NCBI GenBank assembly: GCA_016714045.1
Contig: JADJNY010000009.1
Coordinates: forward strand, 124,001-188,000
DNA: 64,000 nt
Reading direction: 5' to 3'
From: Planctomycetota bacterium
GTDB lineage: Bacteria; Planctomycetota; UBA1135; GCA-002686595
The first letter of the stretch is position 1. The number at the start of each line of letters is the position of its first letter. The position numbers and the translations under genes were made by a program. Positions 9,126 to 18,235 of this stretch are shown here, one piece after another. The notes under the pieces were generated by a model. That model ran no database searches. It saw nothing but the letters and a program-made list of their open reading frames with translations, and was not told where the DNA came from.

Positions 9126-10040
9126 TCACTTGAACGTCGCGTTGTAGACGTTGCTGAAGTACTGATCGACGGGCGCCGTCCCGCGCAGGGTCGAGTTGAC
9201 GAAGTAGTTGACGAGCGCGCCATTCTGCGAGCGCGCGGAGAAGACCGTGTAGTGGTCCGCCCTCGGCGTACCCGACCACGTCGCACGGAGACCCTCCGAG
9301 GTCGTCGTCGTCGGCAGCGCCTGACGCTGGACGACTTGCCCCGCAGGACTGACCTCGATCAACTCGATCGAGCTCGCCCCGAGCACCGTCGCCGCCAAGA
9401 TCGTCCAGGACGAGCCTGCGGCATTGTGCGACACACGCATTTGGAGTTGCCCGTTCTTGTCGCTCCAGTCATACGTCGGGTCGATGGGCACGGCCGCATC
9501 GTCACTCTGCGTGCCAGAACCGGTGAGGTGGCGGCCCCCACCCTGCTGATCACCGTTCGCGGAGCCGTTGGGCGTGAGGCACGGGCAGCAGTCCTTGAGG
9601 CCGGAGACATCGAGGGGCTTCTTCGGGTCCGTCTGGGCCGCGACGCAGCCACCGTCGTCATTCCCGTTGGCGTCGCGATAACGCACGGTGCCGCAGATGA
9701 AGCCCGGCGGCGGAATCGTCCCGGATCCACCGGTTGCACCGCCGACGACGAACGACTCCGGTGAGCCGCCCGTCTTCGCCGCGCAGCCACCGACTTCACC
9801 ACAAGTCAGTTTTCCGTCTCCGTTGATGTCCGTGTAGAGACAGACCCCCGTTCCACCGAGGACCCCACCGGTCGGCGAGTAGACACCGAATCCGACGCCA
9901 TTTCCGGACCAGTTGCCGAAGCCGGCCATCACGTTGGGAGTGCAGTAGCCGCCCCCCTGGAGGCTCGGACCGCAAGACGCCAACGTGGTCGCGGTTGCGA
10001 TCAGAGCGAGAGTGAACGACTTGAGAATGGACATGTTCAT
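9126..10040 (-). CDS. Lipoprotein with EF-hand-like calcium loop, function unknown
   Basis: Putative lipoprotein of 304 residues. The start MNMSILK is supported by AGGAG about 8 bases upstream and by an immediate signal sequence ending in the lipobox LASC. An early segment contains DINGDGKLTCGE, which fits an EF-hand/dockerin calcium loop, and a second DANGNDDGG stretch follows. The C-terminal ~100 residues look like a fibronectin-like beta-sandwich (ELIEVSPAGQVVQRQ, ATWSGTPRADHYTVFS). Several cysteines, including a CCPC cluster, are spread through the middle. By eye the gene is less GC-rich than its neighbours. I do not recognise a specific family; a surface-anchored structural protein is likely. 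Confidence 0.7.
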   Translation of the reverse strand: MNMSILKSFTLALIATATTLASCGPSLQGGGYCTPNVMAGFGNWSGNGVGFGVYSPTGGVLGGTGVCLYTDINGDGKLTCGEVGGCAAKTGGSPESFVVGGATGGSGTIPPPGFICGTVRYRDANGNDDGGCVAAQTDPKKPLDVSGLKDCCPCLTPNGSANGDQQGGGRHLTGSGTQSDDAAVPIDPTYDWSDKNGQLQMRVSHNAAGSSWTILAATVLGASSIELIEVSPAGQVVQRQALPTTTTSEGLRATWSGTPRADHYTVFSARSQNGALVNYFVNSTLRGTAPVDQYFSNVYNATFK

Positions 10041-10260
10041 GAGAAGACTCCTGTGAGTGTCGATGTGCGGCGAGACGAAACGCCGCGGGAGAATCGAAGG
10101 CCGAGGAGACGATTCCGCGGCACACATGGAGGCGCATTGGCTCGCGAGCTCCGTCGGAGAATCTCCGATTCCCGTACTCGCAAACGCGAGGGCATGGCGA
10201 GGTGCGCGCGAGCGCTCGTAGCTCGTTCGCCGGGCGTCGACGCGATCCGTCCGGAACGTG

Positions 10261-10567
10261 AGGCGCATGGCCGAGGCCACGACCACTTGCTCGTGACGAG
10301 CGCGCTCGACGGCGTCGTCTACCGTGCGTGCCGCAGCCCGGCAACCCGCTCGGCGGGACGCGCAGCGCGGAGGAGTACGGCTACGCGTCGGGCACGATCC
10401 TCGGGAGCCCCGGCCACCTGCGCGTGCGCGTGACGCCGAACGACGCGACGATCGAGCTCGTGCGTTCGGCGCTCGACGGCGGCGGACGCCGCGAGCGCGA
10501 GGCGAACGGCGCGATCGTGCACGCCTACACGGTGACGCCGCGCGCGCCGTCGACGCCCGGGAAGTGA
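10261..10567 (+). pseudogene. C-terminal remnant of a metallophosphoesterase, frameshifted
   Basis: Only the tail of a phosphoesterase can be recognised. One frame gives HGRGHDHLLV then SALDGVVYR up to about 10325. The match then continues in another frame from about 10328 as VPQPGNPLGGTRSAEEYGY, followed by a GSPGHLRV segment. Joined, the two read like the end of a metallophosphoesterase, with the metal-binding GHDH motif followed by a beta-rich cap. The break needs one added base or two removed bases near 10326. No N-terminal half (no GD or GNHD motif) lies upstream, where the promoter region of the minus-strand lipoprotein gene sits. It is therefore probably a decayed fragment. The identification is by pattern memory only. 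Confidence 0.5.
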
Positions 10568-10574
10568 CGCGCGC

Positions 10575-11072
10575 TCAGTCGGCGCGCCAGCCGAAGCGCG
10601 CGAGGTCGATGCGGCCCTCCGCTTCGAAGGTGACGCCCTCGCGCGCGAGGCGGCGGCGCTGCTCGACGCTCGGCGAACCGTCGGCGCGCGCGCTGATCTT
10701 GCCCGCGGCGTTCACGACGCGATGCCACGCGAGCTTCGAGCCCGACGGGAGCTCGCGCAGGATCCGCCCGACCATCCGCGCGTGACGCGGGAGTCCGGCC
10801 TCGCGCGCGACCTGACCGTAGGTCGCGACGGTTCCCTTCGGGATCGAGTCGACCGTCGCAAGTATCCGCTGGAGGAGCTCGTCACGCGCCGTGCGCGCCG
10901 TGGCCGCGCCGCGACGCGGCGTCTGCGGCCGCGTCGCGGGCGAAGCCGCGCGGCTCGACGAGGCGCGCAACTGGCTCGCGCTCGCCGAAGGCGTTCTCGC
11001 GCCGCTCGCACCCGTCGACGGAGGGTGCGCGTCGCTCGTTCTCGATCGGACTGCGCGCGAGCTCCGCATCAC
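10575..11072 (-). CDS. Alkyltransferase-like (ATL) DNA-binding protein
   Basis: Protein of 165 residues whose last ~100 form the DNA-binding domain of O6-alkylguanine-DNA alkyltransferases: VATYGQVAREAGLPRHARMV (helix-turn-helix with the arginine finger region) and a late EGVTFE. The alkyl-acceptor motif PCHRV is replaced by AWHRV, so the reactive cysteine is missing. That is the mark of ATL proteins, which bind alkylated bases and pass them to nucleotide-excision repair. The N-terminal ~60 residues are low-complexity. The GTG start overlaps the stop of the upstream amidohydrolase gene (stop at 11069-11071), suggesting translational coupling. Confidence 0.85.
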   Translation of the reverse strand: MMRSSRAVRSRTSDAHPPSTGASGARTPSASASQLRASSSRAASPATRPQTPRRGAATARTARDELLQRILATVDSIPKGTVATYGQVAREAGLPRHARMVGRILRELPSGSKLAWHRVVNAAGKISARADGSPSVEQRRRLAREGVTFEAEGRIDLARFGWRAD

Positions 11073-12799
11073 TTCGCCTCGTACGCGACCTTACCGCCGA
11101 CGATCGTGTAGAGCACCTTCGTCTTCGTGATCGCCTCGTCGGGGCACGTGCGCAGGTCCTGGTCGAGGACCACGACGTCCGCGTACTTTCCCACGACGAG
11201 CGAGCCCTTCACGTCGTCCTCGTGCGCGGCGAACGCCGCGGCGAGCGTGTACGAGCGCAGGGCTTCCTCGCGCGTCATCTTCTGCTCGGCGTGGAACACC
11301 GCACCGTTCGGCATGCGGCGAGTGACGCTCGCTGCGAAGCTCGCGATCGGGTCGACGTCTTCCACCGGCGCGTCCGTGCCGTTCGCGATCACGCACCCCG
11401 AGTCGAGCAGGCTGCGCCACACGTACGACGTCCTCGCGGCGCGCTCTTCGCCCAGGCGCGACGCCACCCACGGTCCATCCGACGTGCAGTGCACGCCTTG
11501 CATCGCTGCGATCACGCCCAGGTGCGCGAAGCGCGGCACGTCCGCCGGATCGAGGTGCTGCGCGTGCTCGACGCGCCAGCGGTGGTCAAGCGTCTTCGCG
11601 TCCTTCCCGAGCACGCGCTCGTACAAGTCGAGCACCTCCCGGTTCGCGCGGTCGCCGATCGCGTGGATGCAGAGCTGCAGGTCGTTCTCTTTCGCGAGCC
11701 GCGCCGACTCCTCGAGCATGGAGAGCTCCGTCGTGTTCAGCCCCGCGCTCGCGGGCTTCCCGCCCTTCCCCGCGAGGTCGACGTACGGCGCGAGCAACCA
11801 CGCGCCGTGACTGCCGAGCGCGCCGTCGATCTGCTCTTTGATCGCGCGCACCGTGAGGAAGCCGCCGCCGCGCGCGATCCACCGGTGCTTCGCGAGGCCC
11901 GCGCGCAGCGCGTCTAGATCGTCGCGCGCCATCATCCACAGGCGCAGACGGAGCGCCTTCTCGTCCGCGAGCTTCGCGAAGCGATCGAGCGTCGCGAGAC
12001 TCGTCCCCGCGTCCTGGAAGCTCGTGATGCCCTTCGACAGGCACTCGTCCGTCGCGAGCTCCACCTGCTTTCGGAACGTGTCGCGCTCCTTCGACGTCCG
12101 CGCCCTCGCGTTCCACGCGAACTCCTCCGCCGTCTCGCGCAACAGGCCCGTCGGACGACCGTCCACGCCCTTCACGATCTCGCCCCCCCGCGGGTTCGGG
12201 GTCTCGGCGGAGAGGCCGGCGAGCCCGAGCGCCGCTTCGTTCACGAAGGCCGCGTGTCCGCTCGCGTGCACGAGGAGCACCGGATGGTCGGGCGTCGCGC
12301 GCGAGAGCTCGTCGTGCAGCGGGACGCCCTCGACGTTCGGCTGCGGCACGCTCGTCCATTTGTCCTGGTGCCAGCCGCGCCCGACGATCCACTCGCCCTT
12401 CTTCGCGCGCTTGGCGGCGTCGGTGACGCGTTCGACGATCTCCTCCCACGACGTCGTCGCGCGCAGGTCGAGCTCCTGCTTCATCGCGCCGATCCCGAGG
12501 AAGTGCCCGTGCCCCTCGATGAAGCCCGGCATCGCGAAGCGCCCCTTCAGGTCGATGCGCCGCGTGCGCTCGGTGACGTGCTGCATGATCTCGGCGTCGC
12601 CGCCGACCGCGACGATGCGATCGCCACGCACCGCGAGCGCCGTCGCCGTCGGATGCGCGGTGTCCATCGTCGCGATGCGGCCGTGGAGCAGGACGAGGTC
12701 CGCTCCCGGATCGGTATTCGCCTCCCACGGCGTGTTCGAGGTGCTGGAGCAAGCGGCGAGGACGAGGCTCGCGAGCGCGAGGCGTAGGCGGCGGTTCAT
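11069..12799 (-). CDS. YtcJ-like amidohydrolase, predicted lipoprotein
   Basis: Metal-dependent amidohydrolase of 576 residues. The N terminus is a lipoprotein signal (LASLVLAAC), which places it outside the cytoplasmic membrane. Family motifs include PGFIEGHGHF (the HxH metal pair), GWHQDKW, HAIGDRANR, RVEHAQH and NGTDAPVEDVDP with the late metal-binding Asp. A C-terminal GKYADVVVLDQDL segment belongs to the flanking beta-sandwich. These enzymes hydrolyse C-N bonds of cyclic or acyl amides; the substrate is not predictable. It heads a two-gene unit with the ATL protein, with overlapping stop and start codons. Confidence 0.9.
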   Translation of the reverse strand: MNRRLRLALASLVLAACSSTSNTPWEANTDPGADLVLLHGRIATMDTAHPTATALAVRGDRIVAVGGDAEIMQHVTERTRRIDLKGRFAMPGFIEGHGHFLGIGAMKQELDLRATTSWEEIVERVTDAAKRAKKGEWIVGRGWHQDKWTSVPQPNVEGVPLHDELSRATPDHPVLLVHASGHAAFVNEAALGLAGLSAETPNPRGGEIVKGVDGRPTGLLRETAEEFAWNARARTSKERDTFRKQVELATDECLSKGITSFQDAGTSLATLDRFAKLADEKALRLRLWMMARDDLDALRAGLAKHRWIARGGGFLTVRAIKEQIDGALGSHGAWLLAPYVDLAGKGGKPASAGLNTTELSMLEESARLAKENDLQLCIHAIGDRANREVLDLYERVLGKDAKTLDHRWRVEHAQHLDPADVPRFAHLGVIAAMQGVHCTSDGPWVASRLGEERAARTSYVWRSLLDSGCVIANGTDAPVEDVDPIASFAASVTRRMPNGAVFHAEQKMTREEALRSYTLAAAFAAHEDDVKGSLVVGKYADVVVLDQDLRTCPDEAITKTKVLYTIVGGKVAYEAK

Positions 12800-12910
12800 A
12801 CCGCGTCATTCTGCCGCGCACGCGGCTCGCCGGCGCGCATGCGCTTCGAGTCTCCGGTGCTTGCGGTCCGGCCTCGGCGTGGCAAGCTCTGCGGTCGAGG
12901 TCCCCTCCCC

Positions 12911-14443
12911 ATGGACATCGCTCGCATCCTCCCCATCGTCCTGCCGTGCATCGTCGCCGTTGGCGCGCTCGGCGGCTCCGCGCACGCCGTCGCGAGCTCG
13001 GTTCCGCTCGCCGCGACGCCGACGGCGCTCCCTCCGGCCCTCGCGCACGCGGACGCGGCGAGCGAACCCGCTGCGCGGGCGCTCGCGCCGGAACCGGGCG
13101 CCCTCCCCGACGAGACGCCCGCCGCGCAGTTCGCGAAGAAGAAGGACGCGCTCCGGATCCAGATCGGCCAGCGCCACCTCGAGTACGGCCTCGACCTGCG
13201 CAAGCAGGGCCTCCCGACGCAGGCCGCGGCGCAGATCGTGCTCGCCGTCGAGACGAGCGACGGCAAGAACCCCGGCGCGAACACCGTGCTCTCCATCATG
13301 CGCCAGTACGACGAGGCGTTCTGGAAGCGCCACGGCTCGCGGCCCTCGAAGACGAAGCTCGAGGCGTACGGGAAGCGCGCGGCGAAGCTCCTGTTCGACG
13401 ACGAGAAGGAGCGGCTCGAGCTCGCCAACTGGGGCCAGGTGCGCAAGCTCGAGCGCGAAGCCCACGACGAATACGTCGAACTCCTGCGCGCGCGCAACGA
13501 GCCGCTCGCGTTCGACGCCAAGGGCCAGATCACGCTGCCCTCCGGCGCGATACCGAAGGCGCCGTCCGAGACGCTCCACGCCGAAGCGATCACGATCAAC
13601 GGCGTGCTCTGGGTGCGCGACGAGCTGCTCGAGAAGCTCCCCGAGGTCACGTCGATCTTCCAGGCCGACTCGGAGGAGCTCCTCGTGCGCTCCACCGTGT
13701 CGCTCGAGGTGGCGCAGTCGATCCACGCGCTCGGCAGCGCGCTGCTCCCGATCCTCGAGGAGGACGTCGGCGCGCGGCCCGAGCAACGGCTCGTCCTCTA
13801 CCTCTTCGCCGAGCGCAAGACGTACGAAGCGCTGCTCGACGCGCTCGGGCACGCCGAGCACAAGCTCGTCTCCGGCGTCGCGATGAACCACCCGCGGCTC
13901 GCGCTCGCGTGCGCGGAGGGGCTCGACGAGCGCGGGACCCAGGCGCTCTGCCTGCACGAGCTCACGCACCACGACGTGCAGAGCGTGTCGCGCGCCGTGT
14001 TCCCGAGCTGGTACTCCGAGGCCTACGCGGACACCTTCGGCGGGCCGGGTACGTTCGAATGGGACGGGACGAAGCTCGTCGCGGGCGGGCTCTTGCCGAA
14101 GGAGCGCCTCGAGCGCCTGCGCGAGCGGGACGGCGCGCGTCCGATCCGCGCGCTGATCGAGACGCAAGCCCTCGACGCGTGGCGCAAGGGCAAGGAGTCG
14201 GGCTTCGCGTTCTACGCCGAGGCGTGGGCCTTCCTCCGTTATCTGCGCCAGGGCGCGAGCGAAGACGTCCAACGCCGCTTCGCGCTGTGGGAGGACCGCT
14301 GCCGCGGCCAGGTGCTCGGCTTCGAAGCAGGAGCGCGCCGGCAGGGACGTGGCGCCGCGGCGAGCGAGCTCTTCCTCGAACTGTTCGGGAAGGAGCTCCA
14401 CGTGCTCGAGGACGGCTTCGCCACCTGGCGGACGACCCTCTGA
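12911..14443 (+). CDS. Secreted HExxH metallopeptidase-like protein (DUF1570-like)
   Basis: Exported protein of 510 residues from the ATG at 12911, where a signal peptide begins (MDIARILPIV..). The N-terminal half is charged and helical and contains repeat-like helices (RQYDEAFWKRHG; WGQVRKLEREAHDEY). The C-terminal half has a zinc-peptidase signature: HELTH at residues 349-353 and a Glu at 370 in SEAYADTFGG, which fits a gluzincin HExxH-x16-E arrangement. This layout resembles the DUF1570 family found in planctomycetes. Peptidase activity is inferred from the motif alone. A longer in-frame start at 12839 is possible but would hide the signal peptide. Confidence 0.78.
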   Translation: MDIARILPIVLPCIVAVGALGGSAHAVASSVPLAATPTALPPALAHADAASEPAARALAPEPGALPDETPAAQFAKKKDALRIQIGQRHLEYGLDLRKQGLPTQAAAQIVLAVETSDGKNPGANTVLSIMRQYDEAFWKRHGSRPSKTKLEAYGKRAAKLLFDDEKERLELANWGQVRKLEREAHDEYVELLRARNEPLAFDAKGQITLPSGAIPKAPSETLHAEAITINGVLWVRDELLEKLPEVTSIFQADSEELLVRSTVSLEVAQSIHALGSALLPILEEDVGARPEQRLVLYLFAERKTYEALLDALGHAEHKLVSGVAMNHPRLALACAEGLDERGTQALCLHELTHHDVQSVSRAVFPSWYSEAYADTFGGPGTFEWDGTKLVAGGLLPKERLERLRERDGARPIRALIETQALDAWRKGKESGFAFYAEAWAFLRYLRQGASEDVQRRFALWEDRCRGQVLGFEAGARRQGRGAAASELFLELFGKELHVLEDGFATWRTTL

Positions 14444-15029
14444 TCGACTCCGCCCGCGCCTCTCCGCCCGACAGGCCCACGCCCCCCACCTCGAAAGAAG
14501 AAAGCAGGCCGCGCCCTCGCAAGACGCGGCCTGCTCGCCCTTCACTGTCCAGCGGGTATGACCCGCCTTCATCCATCGGCCGGTAGGACGGGCCGCGAGT
14601 TCCGCACCTTCACCACGGGGGACTCACCCGGACCTTCGCAACCCACGTTCCAGCCCTCGCCGGCCGGAACGCGACCGACCCAAGTGCTTGCGGGGCAAGG
14701 CCTCCATCCCCACGGGTCGGAGGCGCCCACCCGGTCGCATCCGGATCGTGGACGCCCTCGCTCCGAGCCCAGCGGGATCTGGACCGGGAGCGACGCCGGC
14801 GCTGCCGCCGCCGTCGGGGCTCGTGCTCCGCGCATCGAGCGCGCCCCCCCTCGCGAGCGGACCTCGGGCGCTTCGCCTCCCCGCGACGCCCTCGGTCGAA
14901 CGGTCCGTTCCGGCCCGTCGACCGCACCCCAGCGACCTCCATCCAGCCGAGTTTGCCGTCCTGAATTACGGATCGGTCGGTCCACCCGTCGACAAAGAAG
15001 CGGCGAAGCGCGCCCCCTGCGCCCGCGAC
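14444..15029. other. Intergenic region before the coiled-coil protein gene
   Basis: About 590 bases. It holds the terminator hairpin at 14503-14535 and otherwise no gene I can support. Open frames across it run into downstream genes but have no start signal and a shuffled composition. Confidence 0.4.
14503..14535. terminator. Terminator hairpin after the HExxH protein gene
   Basis: A perfect 11-bp stem (14503-14513 with 14525-14535) has an 11-base loop, about 60 bases past the stop at 14443. The minus-strand exit is T-rich (TTTCTTCTTTC), while the plus-strand side lacks a clean U-tract, so it may act in both directions. Confidence 0.65.
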
Positions 15030-16767
15030 ATGTCGAGCGATCTCGTCCTCTTCCTGGCCTTTGCGTTGGCCTACACCGCCGCCTGGTGGCTCGTCGCCCG
15101 CGACGCGTTCCCGAGCGTGCACGTCCACGTGCACGAAGCGGTCGAGCGCGCGTCGGCGGCGCCGCGCCGTCGTCGGCGGGCCGCGCGGCCGCCGGACGAG
15201 CACGACGAGGACGAGCACGACGCGACCGCGGAAACCCCGGTCGCCGCCGAGCCCAGCGCTCCGCCGCCGCGCACCGGACCGGAGCGCCCGACCGTCGACC
15301 AGCCCGCGGTGGCCGCTTCCGCTCCGACGCGCTCGGAGCCGGTCGCTGCTACGCCCCCGCCGGCCTCGCCGAGCTCGCCCCCCGCGCCGGTCGCGACGGC
15401 GGCCGTGCCTCCCCCGCCGGCCGAGCCCGCGCCGCCCGCTCCCGAGCTCGCGGTGCCCTCCAGCACAAGAACCACGCCTCTCGCGGCCGATCCAGGGATC
15501 GGAATCGGAGGCGGACCCCGGAGCCCCGAGGTCGAACGCACGCCCGGCCCCCGCGCGGCCGAGCCCGCTTCGAACGCGGAGCCCGCCACGCTCGACTCCG
15601 CGCGGCCCGATCCGGCGCGCACACCGAACGTGCCCCCGACTGCTGCTTCCACGACTGCGAGGACCGACTCCATGAACTCGAACCCGCTCGACTTCCCGAA
15701 CTGGATGGAAGACTCCCAGGCCGCACGCACGCCCGCGAGCACCGACTTCACGCCGAACGCGACGACCGGCACGCCGGAGGGGAGCACTCCCCCGTCCATC
15801 GCCGCGCCGCTCCCCTCCGCTCCGATCGCGAGCACCCGTTCGACCGCGAGTTCGTCGACCCCATCGAGCGCCTCGACGACGAGCTCGGGTGCCGGCGACG
15901 CGCTCCGCGGCCTCTCGCGCATCGAGAAGGAGCGCATGCAGATCATGTCCCAGCTCGACAGCTGGGGCCGCGCGTGGGCCGAGGTCGAGAAGCGCAACGC
16001 CCAGTGCGTCGACGAGCTCTCGCGGCAGGTCGAAGGGCTCGCGCAGGAGCACGCGCAGTGCGAAGGCCGCCGCAAGGAGCTCGAACAGCGCGCGACGGAC
16101 TACGCCCAGCGCTCCGAGAGCGAGATCAAGCTCCTCCGCTCGAAGATCGGCGAGATCGAGCCCTTCGTGCAGCAGGCGAAGGACCTCGGCGCGAAGTGCG
16201 CGGGCCTCGACCAGGAGCTCGCCGGCGCCAAGACGGCGCTCGACCAGCAGAAGCGCGAGTGCGGCGTCCTCGACGAGCGCGCGCGCACCGTCTCGTCCGA
16301 GATGGAGAAGCTCAAGGACCACCTGACGCGCAGCCAGGAGGCCACGAAGGACGCGACCGCGCGCGAGCTCGACTGGCAGCGCCGCTACCACGAGGACACG
16401 GGCAAGCTGATGCAGCAGCTCGACGAAGACGCAGGAGTGCGAGCGCTGGGTCAACGAGAACCAGAAGCAGAAGGGCGAGATCGACAAGCAGACGCGCGAC
16501 CTGCGCGCGAAGGACGAAATCGTCCAGACGATGTCGCTGCGCTGCTCCGACCTCGAACAGCGGTCGACGACGCTCCAGAGCACGATCCAGGAGAAGGAGA
16601 CGCGCCTCCAGGAACTCGCGAGGGAGCTCGCGGCGCTCCAGAAGGAGCTCGACCAGCACAAGGCGGCCGAAGAAGAGCAGTCGAGCATGCTCCAGGCCGC
16701 GCAGGGCGTCCTCGCCGAGCTCCAGCCCAAGCTGCTGCAGCTCGAGAAGAAGCTCACGAAGCACTGA
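15030..16767 (+). CDS. Membrane-anchored coiled-coil protein (frame interrupted near 16425)
   Basis: Protein of about 579 residues starting at the ATG at 15030. A transmembrane helix sits at residues ~4-22 (LVLFLAFALAYTAAWWLV), then a His/Val stretch (VHVHVHE), a long Pro/Ala/Thr-rich linker to about residue 290, and a heptad-rich coiled coil to the end (RIEKERMQIMSQL; LEQRSTTLQSTIQEKETRL). The frame breaks near 16425: codons up to ..MQQLD lie in one frame, and KTQECERWVNENQKQ.. through the stop at 16767 lie in another. Restoring a CG (GACGCGAAG) would rejoin them. An SMC-like or envelope-spanning structural role is plausible, but no family is recognised. Confidence 0.7.
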
Positions 16768-16790
16768 TCCCAGAACGGGATCGACGCGCG

Positions 16791-16819
16791 AGCGGACCCG
16801 GCGACGAGCTGGGTCCGCT
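16791..16819 (+). terminator. Terminator after the coiled-coil protein gene
   Basis: A 9-bp perfect stem (16791-16799 with 16811-16819) with an 11-base loop starts 23 bases after the stop at 16767 and is followed by GGCGTTTC. A smaller 6-bp hairpin lies just upstream at about 16767-16783. Confidence 0.6.
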
Positions 16820-16987
16820 GGCGTTTCAGGAGCCGGCGCGGCAAGCTGGGTGCGTCCCCCCGACGCCGCGCGCGCTCCCGTTTCTCGAGAGCGCGAATCG
16901 CGCGGCGCCCGAGCGAGCGCGCCGACGCGCCCCGGTCGTCCGGGCGTGATCCGGTGCACGCGCCGCGTGCGGTGGACGAACCGCGCC

Positions 16988-18145
16988 ATGCACAGCGACG
17001 CCCCCCACCCGCAACCTCCTGCTCGAGCGACCCCCGAGGAACTCCTCGCGCGGGCCGGCTGGTTCCGCGCGCTCGCCCGCGCACTCGCGGGAGAGGAAGG
17101 CCTCCGCCGCGCCACGCCGAGCGCCCCCGGCGCGCGTGCCGCGGACGAGACCGCGACCTCGTTTCCGCCTTCGCACCGCCAGCCGGGCTCGCGCGGCGGC
17201 GCGCGCGCCGACGCCGAAGTGCTGCACGAGCTGCGCTTCCAGTCCGCGCTGCTCGCCGAGATCGAAGCGCTTGCTCCGCACGACCGCGACGCGCTCCTCG
17301 ACGCGTTCTTCCGCACCGACGAGCCGCCGCTCGCGAGCCCGCGACTCGACTCCGCGCTGGCGAGCCTCCGCGCGGCGCTCGACCGTGGGCGCGGGGGTCG
17401 AGAGCGGTGGCTCGCGGAGCTCCCGGCCTGGGCGCTCACCTCCGCACCGGCGGCGGTCGGCGCGAAGCGCAAGGGCGAGCTCCGTCTCGACCGCTGGAGC
17501 CGCGGGCTGCTCGTGCTCGCCGTCGCGCTCGTGCTCGGCTTCGGCGGGTGGAGCCTCTTCGCGCGCAGCAGCGCCGCCGAGGCGCGCTCCGAGTTCGCCG
17601 TGCCCTGGGTCCCGATCCGACCCGTCGACGCTTCGCGCTCCGTGATCGAAGGCGCCGTGCACCTCCCAGGCGTCGACGTCACGGGCTGGCGGTGCTGGAT
17701 TGCCCTCCCCGGCGCGGACACGCCGCCGATCGCACAGACCTTCGTGCGCGCGGACGGCACGTTCCAGCTCGACACGAGCGCAACCGGCGAGTTCGAGTTG
17801 CAGCTCCAGGACCTGCCCAATCGCGGCGTGTCGCACAGGCTCGTACGCACCGTGCACCTGAACGGGCAACGAGAGAAGCTCGCCTTTCAGGCGGCGAGCT
17901 ACCTCGCGCGAGGCGGCGATGCGAGCCTCGCCGGGATGGACCTGCTCCACACCTGGAGCGATGGAAGCGGCTGGACGCTGACGACCCGTCTCCACCTCGA
18001 CACCCAAGGTCACTTCACGAACCAGACGTTGCCCGTCGGCCCCGCGACCCTGTCCGTCCTGCCCTCGAACGAGGCGCTCCCCGACACCCTGCAGGAGCTC
18101 TCGGACCTGCCGGCCGCGGCGATCGAGCTCGAGCATCACTACTGA
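16988..18145 (+). CDS. Short paralogue of the sigma4-TM receptor array, helix-turn-helix eroded
   Basis: Membrane protein of 385 residues, first of four same-strand relatives. Residues ~85-140 align with the sigma-region-4-like domain of the next three genes (LLAEIEALAPHDRDALLDAF, then SALASLRAALDRGRGG and RERW). About 11 residues are missing exactly where the others carry the helix-turn-helix turn and recognition helix. A transmembrane helix follows at ~172-192 (LLVLAVALVLGFGGWSLF). The outer part is only ~190 residues, enough for one or two beta-sandwich domains (GTFQLDTSATGEFELQL), against ~800 in the others. The start ATG is at 16988; the frame is open far upstream but that part is not protein-like. 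I infer a receptor that has lost DNA binding. Confidence 0.7.
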   Translation: MHSDAPHPQPPARATPEELLARAGWFRALARALAGEEGLRRATPSAPGARAADETATSFPPSHRQPGSRGGARADAEVLHELRFQSALLAEIEALAPHDRDALLDAFFRTDEPPLASPRLDSALASLRAALDRGRGGRERWLAELPAWALTSAPAAVGAKRKGELRLDRWSRGLLVLAVALVLGFGGWSLFARSSAAEARSEFAVPWVPIRPVDASRSVIEGAVHLPGVDVTGWRCWIALPGADTPPIAQTFVRADGTFQLDTSATGEFELQLQDLPNRGVSHRLVRTVHLNGQREKLAFQAASYLARGGDASLAGMDLLHTWSDGSGWTLTTRLHLDTQGHFTNQTLPVGPATLSVLPSNEALPDTLQELSDLPAAAIELEHHY

Positions 18146-18235
18146 CGTCGCAACCGACGAAGTCCAGCCCGACTGCGCACTCTAGGGCTTGCGCCCCCGA
18201 GGGTCCTTCGCGAGGCTCTCGGAGCCCGAAGCACC

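Noticed and set aside
14558..18145. A 1195-codon plus-strand frame covering the coiled-coil gene and the first array member
   Set aside because: Only the part from 16988 has a TM helix and domains. The upstream part overlaps the coiled-coil gene in another frame and is shuffled in composition.
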